Positions 33,151-42,644 are shown, counted from the stretch's first letter. The stretch is 64,000 bases of DNA from Stutzerimonas kunmingensis (GCF_014764705.1 NZ_JACXXG010000021.1:1-64000); one strand, 5' to 3'. A program made the numbers and translations. Notes: a model not told the origin generated them from the sequence alone.

Positions 33151-33980
33151 TGCATACCTTCCGTTTCGGGGTGTTCTCGGAGAGTGGGTTGCTGGAGGGC
33201 ACGGGTACGGCGGCGCGGCACGATCACCGGCGCGCCGTCGCCGGGGGCCGGAAGGATGTCGACGTCGGTGTCGTAAAGGCGGTCGACCAGGGCCTTGGTC
33301 ATCACCTGCCGCGCCGGGCCGATGGCCTGCACCCGGCCGTCGGCCAGGGCGATCAGCTCATCGCAGTAACGGGCGGCCACGCCGAGGTCATGGATCACGA
33401 TCAGCACCGTGCGCCCGGCCGCGGCAATCTGGCGCACGGCTTCCATCACCTCGGCCTGGTGGCCGATGTCCAGCGCGCTGGTGGGTTCGTCGAGCAGGAT
33501 CAGGTCGGTGTTCTGCGCCAGGATCATGCCGAGCCAGGCCCGTTGCGCCTGGCCACCCGAGAGCGAGGCGGCGCTGCGTTGCCAGATCGCATCGAGCTGC
33601 ATCACCGCGCGGGCGCGTGCAACCTGGCGGGCGTCTTCCGCGCTCCACTGGTTGAACCAGCCTTGATGCGGATGGCGGCCGTACTGCACCAGCTGTTCCA
33701 CGCGGATGCCTTCGGCTAGCATCGGCCGTTGCGGCAGAAAGGCCAGCTCTCGCGCCAGCGCCTTGAGCGAGTAGCCCAGCAGCGGCTTGCCGTGGATCTC
33801 CACGGTGCCGCGTTGCAGCGGCAGCTGGCGGGCGAGCAGCTTGAGCAGCGTGGATTTGCCGCTGCTATTGGGGCCGACGATTCCGATCAGCTTGCCTCTG
33901 GGCAGGCTGAAGGAGACGCCGTCGAGCACGACCTTGTCCTGATAGGCGAAGTGCAGGTTTTCCGCGCGCAGGGCAGTCAT
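33147..33980 (-). CDS. Iron-siderophore ABC transporter, ATPase
   Basis: ATP-binding subunit of 277 residues of FepC/FecE type. Walker A GPNSSGKST at about 36-44, signature LSGGQAQRAWLG, Walker B LILLDEPTSALD and the switch His in VIHDLGVA are all intact. The start overlaps the upstream permease stop (ATGA at 33980). Drives import through the two permeases encoded just upstream. Confidence 0.93.
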   Translation of the reverse strand: MTALRAENLHFAYQDKVVLDGVSFSLPRGKLIGIVGPNSSGKSTLLKLLARQLPLQRGTVEIHGKPLLGYSLKALARELAFLPQRPMLAEGIRVEQLVQYGRHPHQGWFNQWSAEDARQVARARAVMQLDAIWQRSAASLSGGQAQRAWLGMILAQNTDLILLDEPTSALDIGHQAEVMEAVRQIAAAGRTVLIVIHDLGVAARYCDELIALADGRVQAIGPARQVMTKALVDRLYDTDVDILPAPGDGAPVIVPRRRTRALQQPTLREHPETEGMQ

Positions 33981-35026
33981 CAGTCAGCTCCTCGTCTGTC
34001 CTTGAGCAGCAGGCCGAGCAGCAGGATGCCCCCGAGCAGCCGCGTCATGATGCCGGTGGGGATTTCCTCGGGCTGGGCGAGCACCCGCACCAGGGTGTCG
34101 CTGCCGAGCAGCAATACCGCGCCGCACAGCGCCGATAGCCACAGCGGGGCGAGGTTGTCGCGGGCCAGCCAGGAGGCGAGGATCGGTGCGGCCATGGCGA
34201 TGAACACCACCGGCCCGCCGATCGCCGTACCCAGCGCGGCCACCACGATTGCCAGGGCGAGCACGCCGAGCTGGACCAGCGGCACCTTCACCCCGAGGTT
34301 CTGCGCCGTGGCGTCGCCGAAGCGCAGCAGCGCCAGCGGCCGATTGACCAGCGCCATCAGCGGGCAGAGCAGCAACAGCAGCAGTGCGACGGGCTTGACC
34401 GTCTGATAGCTGACACCGGCGAAGTGGCCCATGGTCCACAGGTAGATGCTGCCCAAGTGAGCGAGGGGTTGCGTCGACATGGCGAAGTCGCCGAGGGCGC
34501 CGAGCAGTTCCGACAGCGCAATGCCGATGACGATGAACAGGTAGCCCTGCTCGCCGGGGCGTCGGCACAGGGCGAACAATGCGGCGGCCGCCAGCGCGGC
34601 TCCGAGTGGCGACGCCCACCATGGCCAGTTGCCGAGGGTCAGGTAGAGGGCGAAGACGACCACAGCCAGCGAGGCGCCCTCGTTCACACCGATCATGTCC
34701 GGTGTCGCCAGGCGGTTGCGTACCAGGGTCTGGATCAGGCAGCCGGCCATGCCCATGGCCAGCCCGGCGATGATCGCGGCGGCGACCCGCGGCAGGCGAA
34801 TCTTGAAGAGCATGATTTCCTGCAGCCTGCTGCCATTTCCGGTGAGGGTGGCGATGACGTCGCGCACGCCGAGATGGCCGCTGCCGAGGCTGGTCGCCAG
34901 GACGGTCAAGCCCAGCAGCACCAGCACGAGCAGGGTGAACATCAACCAACTACGCCGATGCAGCAGCAGGCTGATGCCTGCGAGGCGCAGCGTCCAGACG
35001 CCGGAAGGTGTGGGGATGGAGGTCAT
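33980..35026 (-). CDS. Iron-siderophore ABC transporter, permease (FecD/FepG type)
   Basis: Inner-membrane permease of 348 residues with about nine to ten hydrophobic segments. It carries RLPRVAAAIIAGLAMGMAGC and RNRLATPDMIGVNEGAS, the conserved FecCD region, and the ATPase-contacting loop near GDATAQNLGV. Start ATG at 35026 follows GAGGTAGCC and lies 2 bp after the preceding permease gene. The longer open frame upstream is not used because it overlaps that gene. Confidence 0.9.
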   Translation of the reverse strand: MTSIPTPSGVWTLRLAGISLLLHRRSWLMFTLLVLVLLGLTVLATSLGSGHLGVRDVIATLTGNGSRLQEIMLFKIRLPRVAAAIIAGLAMGMAGCLIQTLVRNRLATPDMIGVNEGASLAVVVFALYLTLGNWPWWASPLGAALAAAALFALCRRPGEQGYLFIVIGIALSELLGALGDFAMSTQPLAHLGSIYLWTMGHFAGVSYQTVKPVALLLLLLCPLMALVNRPLALLRFGDATAQNLGVKVPLVQLGVLALAIVVAALGTAIGGPVVFIAMAAPILASWLARDNLAPLWLSALCGAVLLLGSDTLVRVLAQPEEIPTGIMTRLLGGILLLGLLLKDRRGAD

Positions 35027-35028
35027 GG

Positions 35029-36063
35029 CTACCTCACCGTCAACAGGGAACGAAAGCCGCCGCGCAACACGATGGCGATCAGCGCCGGCGCGCCGAGCGC
35101 GGCCAGCAGGGTGCCGACGGGCAGTTCGTACGGCTGTAGCAGCCAGCGCGAGAGCACGTCGGCGGCGAGCAGGAAGAGCATGCCGAACAGCGTGGAAAAC
35201 AGCAGTTGCCGCAGCAGTGCCACCGGCTCGATGCGGCGCGCGCAATAGGCGGCGAGAAAACCGAGAAAGCCGATCGGCCCGGCCAGCGAGATGGCGCAGG
35301 CGGTGAGCAGGTTGGATGCCGCCAGCACGCCGAGGCGCACCCAACCGGTATGGATGCCCAGCGCGCGGGCCTGGCTATCGCCCATCTGCATCAGGGTCAG
35401 CTGACGGCAGAGCAGCGTCGCCAGCACTAGTCCGAGCACGGCCAGCGGGCTGACCGTCTCGACCGCATCGAGGCTGGAGGCCGACAGCGAGCCGAGGTTC
35501 CAAAAGCGGAACTGCTCCAACGCCACCTGCGTGGAGAGCAGCAGGAAATTCGCCAGACCGCCGAAGATCGCGCCAAGCGCCACCCCGGCAAGAATCAGCT
35601 TCAGCGGGCTGGCCTGACCCAGCATCAGGCCGACGCCCAGCACCAGCAGATTGCCCAGCAGGGCGCCGGCGCCGGACCAGAGCAGGTAGCCACGGGTCGA
35701 CTCGACGCCGAAATAGATCAGGCCGATCACCAGCCCGAGCACCGCGCCGGCATTGACACCGAGCAGGCCGGGTTCGGCCAGCGGATTGCGTGTCGCGCTC
35801 TGCAGCAGCGAGGCGGCGATTGCGAGGCTGGCGCCCACCACCAGCGCGGCGAGGGTGCGCGGCAGCCGCAGGGTATCGACGACCATGGCCAGCTTGTCGT
35901 CGGCCAGATAGTCGGGCTGGCCGAGCAGATAGCCGAACACGGCGTCGGCACCATACACGCCGGCACCAGTGGCCAGGGACAGCGTCAGCAGCACGAGCAG
36001 AAGGCCACTGCCGGCAATCAGCGTGGCCTTCTGCGACTTGAGCATCCTCTGATCAGTCGGCAT
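35029..36063 (-). CDS. Iron-siderophore ABC transporter, permease (FecC/FepD type)
   Basis: Inner-membrane permease of 344 residues. It has RLPRTLAALVVGASLAIAAS and the conserved RNPLAEPGLLGVNAGA segment of the FecCD family, with the GDSQARALGI loop for ATPase contact. First gene of the four-gene transport operon. A 9-bp-stem hairpin in the 54-bp gap separates it from the TonB-dependent receptor gene upstream on the same strand... that is, the receptor's 3' end lies just before it in transcription order. Confidence 0.9.
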   Translation of the reverse strand: MPTDQRMLKSQKATLIAGSGLLLVLLTLSLATGAGVYGADAVFGYLLGQPDYLADDKLAMVVDTLRLPRTLAALVVGASLAIAASLLQSATRNPLAEPGLLGVNAGAVLGLVIGLIYFGVESTRGYLLWSGAGALLGNLLVLGVGLMLGQASPLKLILAGVALGAIFGGLANFLLLSTQVALEQFRFWNLGSLSASSLDAVETVSPLAVLGLVLATLLCRQLTLMQMGDSQARALGIHTGWVRLGVLAASNLLTACAISLAGPIGFLGFLAAYCARRIEPVALLRQLLFSTLFGMLFLLAADVLSRWLLQPYELPVGTLLAALGAPALIAIVLRGGFRSLLTVR

Positions 36064-36088
36064 GGTTCACTTCGCGTCTCCAGGTGAA

Positions 36089-36110
36089 CCCGGCGGCTCG
36101 CGCCGCCGGG
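36089..36110. repeat. Perfect hairpin between receptor and transporter genes
   Basis: CCCGGCGGC-TCGC-GCCGCCGGG, a 9-bp perfect GC stem in the 54-bp gap after the receptor stop. No T-run follows on the minus strand, so it may be a partial terminator or an mRNA-stabilising hairpin that lowers transporter expression relative to the receptor. Confidence 0.7.
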
Positions 36111-36117
36111 CGGGGCG

Positions 36118-38106
36118 TCAGATGTCGTAGGCGAAACCGACGAAAAGCGTGCGACCCATGAGGATGTTGTCGACGGCCTGAGCCACCTCGTCGCGCTTCT
36201 CGTTGGTCAGGTTGTTGAGCCCGCCGTTGAGTGTCAGCTGCTTGGTGGCCTGGTAGCGGGCACCGAGGCTCAGGGTGTGGAAGGCACCGGTCTCGAACGC
36301 CCCGGAGCGCGCCACGTCGTACAGGTATTGGCTGCCGGTGTACTGGTAATCCAGGTTCAGGCCGAGCTTTGGCAGCGCCTGCCAGTCGGCTCCCAGGTTG
36401 GCGATATGCTGCGGCGAGTTGCGGATCGGCTCGTCGGTGTCGCGATCCCTGGCGTCGGAGTAGGTGTAGTTCGCGCGCAGGCCGATGCGGTCGCTCAGCA
36501 GGTAGTTGCCCTGCAGCTCGTAACCCTTGATCCGCACATGGGGCTGGTTGTAGGTGGTCAGCACCGGGTCGGCGGCGACGATCTGGCCGTTCACCCGAAT
36601 CAGCCGCGTCGTTTCGGTGCTGATCATGTCTTCGATGTCGGTCTGGAAGAACATGATGCCGGCCTGCAGGCGGTCATTCTGGTAGAAGGTGCCGAGCTCG
36701 TAGCTGGTGGCGGTTTCCGGCTTGAGATCCTCGTTGCCGACCGTCACGCAGTAGCCACGGCAGGCGATTTCCACGTAGGTGGGATCGGATTGGGCAATGC
36801 TCGGCGCCTTGAACGACTTGCCCACGCCGCCCTTGATCACCCAGCTGTCGCTCATGTTGTACACGCCGTAGGCGCGCGGGCTGAATTCGCTGCCGTAGCT
36901 TTCGTGATCATCCCAGCGGGCGCCGAGGGTGATATCCAGCTGTCCCAGGGAGAACTCGTCCTGCAGGTAGAGCGCCTGCTGATCAATCTCTATCTCCGAA
37001 CCAAGGTTGTTGCTGTGGCTGAGTTCGGTGCGGCGCAGTTCGCTGCCCAGGGTCAGCAGGTGGTTGCCGAGGAACGCGGTCACCTGGCCGTCGACCGTAT
37101 GGTTGGTCTGGTTGACGTTGCTGAAGCGGCCGCCGCGCAGGTCGGTCATGACCTCGGAGTCGTCCATAAGATCGACGTCTTCGTAGTAGTAGCGGACTCG
37201 CGAGTTGAAGCCGTCCCAGCTGCCGTTGTGGGTCAGGCCGAAGGCGCTGCGTTCCATCTCCTGAACGTTGGTCGGAAAGGCGAAGCCCGAGTTGCTCCAG
37301 GTGCCCTTGCGGTCGTCCTCACGATGGCTCAGGTCGAGGTCGATGCTCTGGCGCTCGTCTAGCAGCCAGCTCAGGCTGCCGTAGGCGCTGGCGTTCTGGC
37401 GTTTTTCGGCGGCATCGATCAGGGGCGACGTAGTCTGGTCCGAACCCCAGGCAGCCTGGTCGGTGCCCTCGACGATCAGGTTGCCGAGCAGCTTGTCCTC
37501 GATCAGCGCGCCGCTGATGTAGCCGCTGGTCTTGTGGCTGTCACCGGAATCACCCTCGGTCGGGTGCTCGTAGCCGTAGGCGATGCCGGCCCTGGTGTCG
37601 GCGGTCGGTTTACGCAGGATCACGTTGACCACGCCACCGATGGCATCGGCGCCGTACAGCGAGGACATCGGCCCGCGGATCACCTCGATGCGCTCGATGG
37701 CGGCCATCGGGATCGAGGACAGGTCGAAGTCGTTGGCGTAGTTGGATACCAGGGCTTCTCGCGAGTTGATGCGGCGGCCGTTGACCAACAGCAGGGTGTA
37801 GTCCGAATCCATCCCGCGCAGTTTGATTTCCTTGCGGCCGTAGGTCGAAGACGGGCTGATGTACACCCCCGGCAGGTATTTCACCGCATCGGCGAGGTTG
37901 TACGCCGGCAGCTTGTCGAGGTCGTCACGGGTGACCACCGACACGCTCGCCGGCGCGCTGAGTTCGCTGTGGGCGGTCTGGGTGGCGGTGATGACTTCGT
38001 TCTGCAGCGTGACCGGCTCGCTGGCGATGGCGAGCATCGGAAGGAGTGCGCCGAGTAGCGTGAGCGGCAGGTGACGGGGACGACTGATGGTTCTTACAGA
38101 AGGCAT
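36118..38106 (-). CDS. TonB-dependent siderophore receptor
   Basis: Outer-membrane receptor of 662 residues. The signal peptide ends near Ala28. The TonB box EVITATQT is at about 37-44. The plug domain has NLADAVKYLPGVYI and IERIEVIRGPMSSLYGADAIGGVVNVI. The C-terminal barrel ends in a Phe-containing FVGFAYDI. I chose the ATG at 38106 because GGAG lies just upstream. It resembles catecholate-type receptors (FepA/CirA-like), but the ligand is not predictable. Followed by the ABC importer genes. Confidence 0.92.
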   Translation of the reverse strand: MPSVRTISRPRHLPLTLLGALLPMLAIASEPVTLQNEVITATQTAHSELSAPASVSVVTRDDLDKLPAYNLADAVKYLPGVYISPSSTYGRKEIKLRGMDSDYTLLLVNGRRINSREALVSNYANDFDLSSIPMAAIERIEVIRGPMSSLYGADAIGGVVNVILRKPTADTRAGIAYGYEHPTEGDSGDSHKTSGYISGALIEDKLLGNLIVEGTDQAAWGSDQTTSPLIDAAEKRQNASAYGSLSWLLDERQSIDLDLSHREDDRKGTWSNSGFAFPTNVQEMERSAFGLTHNGSWDGFNSRVRYYYEDVDLMDDSEVMTDLRGGRFSNVNQTNHTVDGQVTAFLGNHLLTLGSELRRTELSHSNNLGSEIEIDQQALYLQDEFSLGQLDITLGARWDDHESYGSEFSPRAYGVYNMSDSWVIKGGVGKSFKAPSIAQSDPTYVEIACRGYCVTVGNEDLKPETATSYELGTFYQNDRLQAGIMFFQTDIEDMISTETTRLIRVNGQIVAADPVLTTYNQPHVRIKGYELQGNYLLSDRIGLRANYTYSDARDRDTDEPIRNSPQHIANLGADWQALPKLGLNLDYQYTGSQYLYDVARSGAFETGAFHTLSLGARYQATKQLTLNGGLNNLTNEKRDEVAQAVDNILMGRTLFVGFAYDI

Positions 38107-38170
38107 TGCAGGCTCCATTGCGATTTGATCGATGCGGGATGTAAGTCTCATCAGGCGTGCGGCTGCAGGT

Positions 38171-39391
38171 TCAGGCCCTGCTTGTGGTTGTAGGTGTTGG
38201 CAGGTGTCCATGGCGACGTAAGGCGGCGAGCAGTAACAGCAGGGTTGCGCCTGCGGTCAGGGTGAGGACCACGTGGAAACCTGCGAGGTGTTCGAAACCC
38301 GTCAGCTCGCCATCGGCAGCCGTACCCAGGTAGGCGGCGGAGGCCAGGCTGCCGAGGCCGGCGGCAACGTTGCTGACGGACCCGTGCAGCGCCATGAACG
38401 CGGCGCGTTGATGGGGCGCCGGAATGCTCGCGGCGACCGTCGTGGTGCTGCTGGTGCGCAATGTGCTGAGTGCCATGAACAGGCTGAACACCAGCAACAG
38501 CGGCAGTGGAACCAGCAGGGCGAAGCCGAGCAGCGTGATCAGTGCCAGCAGGCCGCTGCTGCTCAGGACCAGCCGGCGGGCGTGGCCGCGATCGATCCAG
38601 CTGCCGCCCAGACGCACGGCGGCCAGGCTGGCCAGCCCACCGCACAGGTAGAGCACGCCGATGTGTTCGCGGGCGAAGCCGAGATTGAACTGGAAGAACG
38701 CGGAAAAGTGCGGCACCAGCAGGAAGTGGCTGAACATCTGCAATGCGACAAGCGCCAGTGCCCCCAGGCACAGCGGTGAGCGCAACAGCGGGCGCAGCGC
38801 TCCTGGCGGGCGTGGGTGTGGTTGCGGATTGGGGAAGAGGATGTGGCAGCCAAACGCGAGCGCCAGGCCAACCGCGGCAATGCCCAGCATCGGCGCGCGC
38901 CAGCCCAGCCAGCGCGCCAGTTCCAGCGCCAGAGGCGTGACGACGATGGCGGCGAGGGAGAAACCCATCGCTAGACGGGCGAGCTGCCGGCCCCGTTCGG
39001 CTGGCGGGATCAGATCGAGCAGGCTCGCCATCAGCACCGCGCCCAGGGGGCCGGCGATGAACGCGCTGAGCACGAAGAGCCAGGTCAACTGGTGTGCGTC
39101 GGAGGCACCTGCGCAGGCGCCGAGCAGGGCGAAGCGCAGGACGAGCAGGGCGAGCAGCACCGGCTTGCGCTCGAAGCGGTCCAGCCAGGCAGCACTGAGC
39201 GCCGAGCCGAGGGCGGCTGCCAAGGTGGCGGCGCCAGCCAGATACCCTATGCGGTCGGCGGGCATGTCCAGTTCGCGGACGAAATCCGGGCCGAGCGGCA
39301 TGATCATCATCAGGCTGCCGATCGATAGCATGCTAATCAGTGTAGCCAGCTGAACAGCCGTTTTTATTTGTCGATCTGCATCCATGTACAT
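38171..39391 (-). CDS. MFS transporter
   Basis: Major facilitator of 406 residues with twelve hydrophobic segments. It has GYLAGAATLAAALGSALSAAWLDRFERKP (loop 2-3 type motif) and a charged central loop. It precedes the receptor in transcription order (64-bp gap) and has a candidate Fur box upstream, so it may export or recycle a siderophore, or take part in xenosiderophore use. Two in-frame ATGs (39391 and 39385) are possible. Confidence 0.85.
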   Translation of the reverse strand: MYMDADRQIKTAVQLATLISMLSIGSLMMIMPLGPDFVRELDMPADRIGYLAGAATLAAALGSALSAAWLDRFERKPVLLALLVLRFALLGACAGASDAHQLTWLFVLSAFIAGPLGAVLMASLLDLIPPAERGRQLARLAMGFSLAAIVVTPLALELARWLGWRAPMLGIAAVGLALAFGCHILFPNPQPHPRPPGALRPLLRSPLCLGALALVALQMFSHFLLVPHFSAFFQFNLGFAREHIGVLYLCGGLASLAAVRLGGSWIDRGHARRLVLSSSGLLALITLLGFALLVPLPLLLVFSLFMALSTLRTSSTTTVAASIPAPHQRAAFMALHGSVSNVAAGLGSLASAAYLGTAADGELTGFEHLAGFHVVLTLTAGATLLLLLAALRRHGHLPTPTTTSRA

Positions 39392-39441
39392 AACGCCGCT
39401 GGGTGAGGCGGTGCATCTTATGCAGCTATAAACGCGAATTC

Positions 39442-39462
39442 AAATGCAAATCGTTATTGTTT
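39442..39462. promoter_or_regulatory. Candidate Fur box
   Basis: On the minus strand the segment reads CAATAACGATTTGCATT, close to the Fur-type hexamer pattern (GATAAT/ATTATC-like). It lies about 51-71 bp upstream of the MFS gene that heads the iron-uptake run. By-eye match, no scoring done. The rest of 39392-39645 shows no gene. Confidence 0.5.
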
Positions 39463-39645
39463 GATTGCAGTGCGAGAGATTGCATTGGATGGCGGCGCGT
39501 TATGGGGCGGAATAGCGGAGATGGCGCGCGGGGCTTCGATACCATAAGACCGCGCGAAAGCTCCCGAGATGAACTTATATCGGAGGTCGGCTGCGCCGCC
39601 TGAGCAGGCGGCGCCAGCGATCCGTGCTGTACGACCTTCCCTGGT

Positions 39646-40098
39646 TCAGTCGCGTGCCTCGAGATCCTTGATCAGCGCCTTCATCTCGTCGATCTCACGG
39701 CGTTGCGCCTCGATGATGCTGTCCGCCAGCTCGCGCACCCTCGGGTCCTGAATATCCGCTCGCTCACTGGTGAGGATGGCGATGGAATGGTGAGGAATCA
39801 TCGCCTTCATCCACGACACCTGATCCACCGTCGCCTGGCTGCGCACCAGCCACAAGGACACGACGAACACCAGCGCGCTGCCGGCGAAAATGGCGATGTT
39901 CACCCCACGCCGCGGATACATCTTCAGCATGAACGCCAGCATGACGATCGCCATGGCCGCGCCCATGATCAGCGCCATGTAGGCGCGGGTTTCGCTGAAC
40001 AGGATGTGGTCGGTCTGGAACACGTTCAGGTACATCAGGCCGAACATGACCAGCGTCGAGGTGGCAATCATTGCGCCGAATTTGACGTAGGGCTGCAT
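39646..40098 (-). CDS. DUF305-type membrane protein
   Basis: The 150 residues have three hydrophobic segments (about 8-27, 35-52, 62-80). The C-terminal part with SWMKAMIPHHSIAILTSERADIQDPRV is typical of DUF305 proteins (MIPHH motif), some of which are linked to copper. The ATG at 40098 follows GAGAGGAG and is preferred over upstream codons. Function unknown. Confidence 0.8.
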   Translation of the reverse strand: MQPYVKFGAMIATSTLVMFGLMYLNVFQTDHILFSETRAYMALIMGAAMAIVMLAFMLKMYPRRGVNIAIFAGSALVFVVSLWLVRSQATVDQVSWMKAMIPHHSIAILTSERADIQDPRVRELADSIIEAQRREIDEMKALIKDLEARD

Positions 40099-40303
40099 AG
40101 GCGTGCTCTCCTCTCGCGATGACTGGTGGGGCGGCAAATCGCCAGCCCATTCGGTCATCTCGACAGCCCTCGGTCGGTGCCGTTCACGGTCCTCGGTCAC
40201 GCCAGCGGCGCGCTCTGGCCGACTGCGATGGCCTCGCCGCGCTGACCGCAGCGCAATGCGCAGCCGGACCTAATCGCCGTGGCGACCTTCGAGGCGCCGC
40301 GGC

Positions 40304-40825
40304 TCAGCGAGTGGCCAGCTCTTCGCAGCTGGGCTCGATGGTGAACGTGCGCGCCGAGTCGACCGGGCCGAGCTTCTCCAGGGTGCGGCGGCCGAGCAGT
40401 ACGGGGTAGTGCATTTCATCGCGATCCCTGAGCGAGAACTGCTCCTCGAGGAGGCGTTCGCCGATGCACACTTTCATCAGCACGACCGGACGATCTTCCT
40501 TGCCGCCGGCGCCCCGGACGGTCAGTTCGCGATGCAGTTTGCGCTCGATGCGCGATTTGACCAGCTTGTCCCGTTCGATGTCCTCAAGGTCCAGATCGAA
40601 GCGGACCCACTCGTCACCGTCCCGCTCGAAATACTCGATGTCTTCGGCATGCATCGACGAAGTCAACGCGCCAGTGTCGAGCTTGAACTTCACCGTGACT
40701 TCCTCGGGAAGCACCTTGCCACGCTCCACCCAGCCGAGCGGTGTGCCGTCGGCGGCAAGGGGAGGGAGGGTATGCAGGGACAGTAGCAACGCGGCGGGCA
40801 GAGCCAGCAGTCGTGACGATTTCAA
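40304..40825 (-). CDS. Exported retropepsin-like putative zinc protease (RimK-linked family)
   Basis: The 173 residues have a signal peptide (about 1-26, LPPLAADG). The body carries VKFKLDTGALTSSMHA, the Asp-Thr-Gly motif of aspartic-type folds, and HYPVLLGRRTLEKLG at the end. It matches the family annotated as ATP-dependent zinc protease/RimK-type, although catalysis is unproven. No ATG is available. A TTG at 40825 with GGAG six bases upstream is the best start. A TTG two codons earlier touches that ribosome site. Confidence 0.78.
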   Translation of the reverse strand: MKSSRLLALPAALLLSLHTLPPLAADGTPLGWVERGKVLPEEVTVKFKLDTGALTSSMHAEDIEYFERDGDEWVRFDLDLEDIERDKLVKSRIERKLHRELTVRGAGGKEDRPVVLMKVCIGERLLEEQFSLRDRDEMHYPVLLGRRTLEKLGPVDSARTFTIEPSCEELATR

Positions 40826-40880
40826 TGGCAACTCCGGGGGTAGTGGCTTCGCTCAATAGAGCGAAATCTGCCGCGGACGT

Positions 40881-41849
40881 TCAGCGCACCGTGGTTTCGC
40901 CGCTGCGACCGGTTGGCGATCGACTACCTTGAGCCGCTTCGCGTTCGCCGATCTGTTCGCTCAGTGCACGAACGAATGCGTCCACCGCGACGGGCAGGTA
41001 ACGCGAGCTGCGCACATACACGCCGAGGTCGCTGAACACCGCGCCGCCATCGTTCAGCGGTACGTGCACGAGCGTCCCGCCGGCCAGCTCGGCTTCGATG
41101 CCGATGCGCGTCTGGAAGGCGACCCCGGCACCGCGCTTGGCCATCTGCAGGGCCAGCTCCACGGAGCTGGTTTCCAGCGGCGCCTTGTGCCGCGGGCGAG
41201 TGCGCGCCAGCAGCGGCGCCAGCAGGTGATGGATGGACAGATCGCTCTTGGCCAGGATCAGCGGGTATTCGGCGCAGGTGGCGAAGCTCACCTCGGCGCG
41301 TTCGGCCAGCGGATGCGAGGGGGGAACGATTGCGCCGAGACGGAAGTGGCCGACGCCCAGCTGCTGCAAGTCAGCGGTACGCGGCAGGGCAAAGGCCAGG
41401 CCGATGTCCGCCTGGCCGCTGATGACCGCCTCGGGAATCGCCTGCGAGCCAAGGCTGGTGACGCCCACGGTAACCCGCGGATAGCGTTCGCGCAGCTGCT
41501 CCAGCACGCCAGGTAGAAGATCGGTGGTGACGCCGGATACCGTGGCGATTTCCACATGGCCGGTGCGTAGGCCCTGCAACGCGTCCAGTTCGGAGCGCAC
41601 ACGCTCGGCGTCCTGCAGCACGACGATGACATGGCGGACGAAGATCTCGCCGGCGGCGGTCAGCCGCAGTCCGCCGGGCAGGCGTTCGAAAAGGGGCGCG
41701 CCGATCTCGTCTTCGAGCTTGAGAATCTGCCGGTTCACCGCCGACGAGGCGACGTTGAGCCGGCGCGACGCCTCGCGAATCGACTGGCAGCGCCGCACCA
41801 TGTCGAAGTAATGGATGGCCGGGGAATGGATGCGCAGCTTGCGGGCCAC
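40881..41849 (-). CDS. LysR-family transcriptional regulator
   Basis: The 322 residues have an N-terminal helix-turn-helix (CQSIREASRRLNVASSAVNRQILKLE) and a LysR effector domain (LGAIVPPSHPLA in the middle). The start is a GTG at 41849, 6 bp after the end of the TetR-type gene on the same strand, so the two regulators look co-transcribed. Probably involved in control of uptake or catabolism of the same compounds as the RutR-like protein. Inducer unknown. Confidence 0.87.
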   Translation of the reverse strand: MARKLRIHSPAIHYFDMVRRCQSIREASRRLNVASSAVNRQILKLEDEIGAPLFERLPGGLRLTAAGEIFVRHVIVVLQDAERVRSELDALQGLRTGHVEIATVSGVTTDLLPGVLEQLRERYPRVTVGVTSLGSQAIPEAVISGQADIGLAFALPRTADLQQLGVGHFRLGAIVPPSHPLAERAEVSFATCAEYPLILAKSDLSIHHLLAPLLARTRPRHKAPLETSSVELALQMAKRGAGVAFQTRIGIEAELAGGTLVHVPLNDGGAVFSDLGVYVRSSRYLPVAVDAFVRALSEQIGEREAAQGSRSPTGRSGETTVR

Positions 41850-41855
41850 GGTCGG

Positions 41856-42530
41856 TCAGCGATCCACGGGCGAAGGTGGCGTCAGTCCGCAGCCCTTGAG
41901 GATGATGGCGATCAGGTTGTCGCTGGCGTGGGCGAAATCGGCGCGGGTCATGCGCTTGCCGTTGATGCGGCGGATCTGGTCGGAGAAGTCGGCATAGTGT
42001 TGGGTGCTGCTCCAGATCATGAAGATCAGGTGCATGGGGTCGACCGGGTCCATCTTGCCGGCGGCGATCCAGGCGTCGAATACCGCGGCGCGGCCGCGGA
42101 ACCAGTTGCGATAGTCCTGGTTGAAGTGCTCGGACAGGCATTCGCAGCCGCTGATGACTTCCATGGCGAAGATCTTCGAGGCTTGCGGATGGCGCCGCGA
42201 GAATTCCATCTTGATGCGGATGTACTCGGCCAGGGCAGTGGCCGGGTCGTCGTCCACGGTGAGGTCGTCGAAGGCGGTATCCCAGAGTTCGAGGATGTGC
42301 CGCATGACCTCCACGTACAGCCCCAGCTTGCTGTTGAAGTAATAGTGCACGTTGGCCTTGGGCAGCCCGGCGCGGCTGGCGATGGCGTTCATGCTGGTGC
42401 CCTTGAAACCGTAGCGGGCGAATTCCTCGGCGGCCGCGGCGAGGATGGTTTCCTCATTCTTCTGGCGAATGCGGCCGGCAGGCTTGCCTTGGGCGGTGTA
42501 GAGCGGCGGCGGTGCGTTGTTCTTGTCCAT
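41856..42530 (-). CDS. TetR-family regulator, RutR-like
   Basis: The 224 residues have the helix-turn-helix GTSMNAIASRAGLPKANVHYYF and a C-terminal domain of YcdC/RutR type (MHLIFMIWSSTQHYADF). In E. coli RutR senses uracil and thymine and controls pyrimidine and purine use. The neighbouring Tsx-like nucleoside channel gene makes a nucleobase-related role plausible. Start ATG at 42530. Confidence 0.85.
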   Translation of the reverse strand: MDKNNAPPPLYTAQGKPAGRIRQKNEETILAAAAEEFARYGFKGTSMNAIASRAGLPKANVHYYFNSKLGLYVEVMRHILELWDTAFDDLTVDDDPATALAEYIRIKMEFSRRHPQASKIFAMEVISGCECLSEHFNQDYRNWFRGRAAVFDAWIAAGKMDPVDPMHLIFMIWSSTQHYADFSDQIRRINGKRMTRADFAHASDNLIAIILKGCGLTPPSPVDR

Positions 42531-42602
42531 GTTCCCTATCCGTGAGCGCGCGGGCAGTCGGCCTTCGGTGTGAGCGTTAGCCCGGCAGGCGGCCGTTACC
42601 GT

Positions 42603-42644
42603 TTCGGTGGGCTGAAGCCCACCCTGCGGTTCAGGCCCACCGAA
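42603..42644. repeat. Nested palindromic repeat element
   Basis: GGTGGGC-TGAA-GCCCACC forms a perfect hairpin at 42606-42623. The larger arms TTCGGTGGGCTGAA (42603-42616) and TTCAGGCCCACCGAA (42630-42644) also pair with one unpaired base. This looks like a small dispersed palindromic element of the REP type in the 241-bp gap between the TetR and channel genes. Confidence 0.6.
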
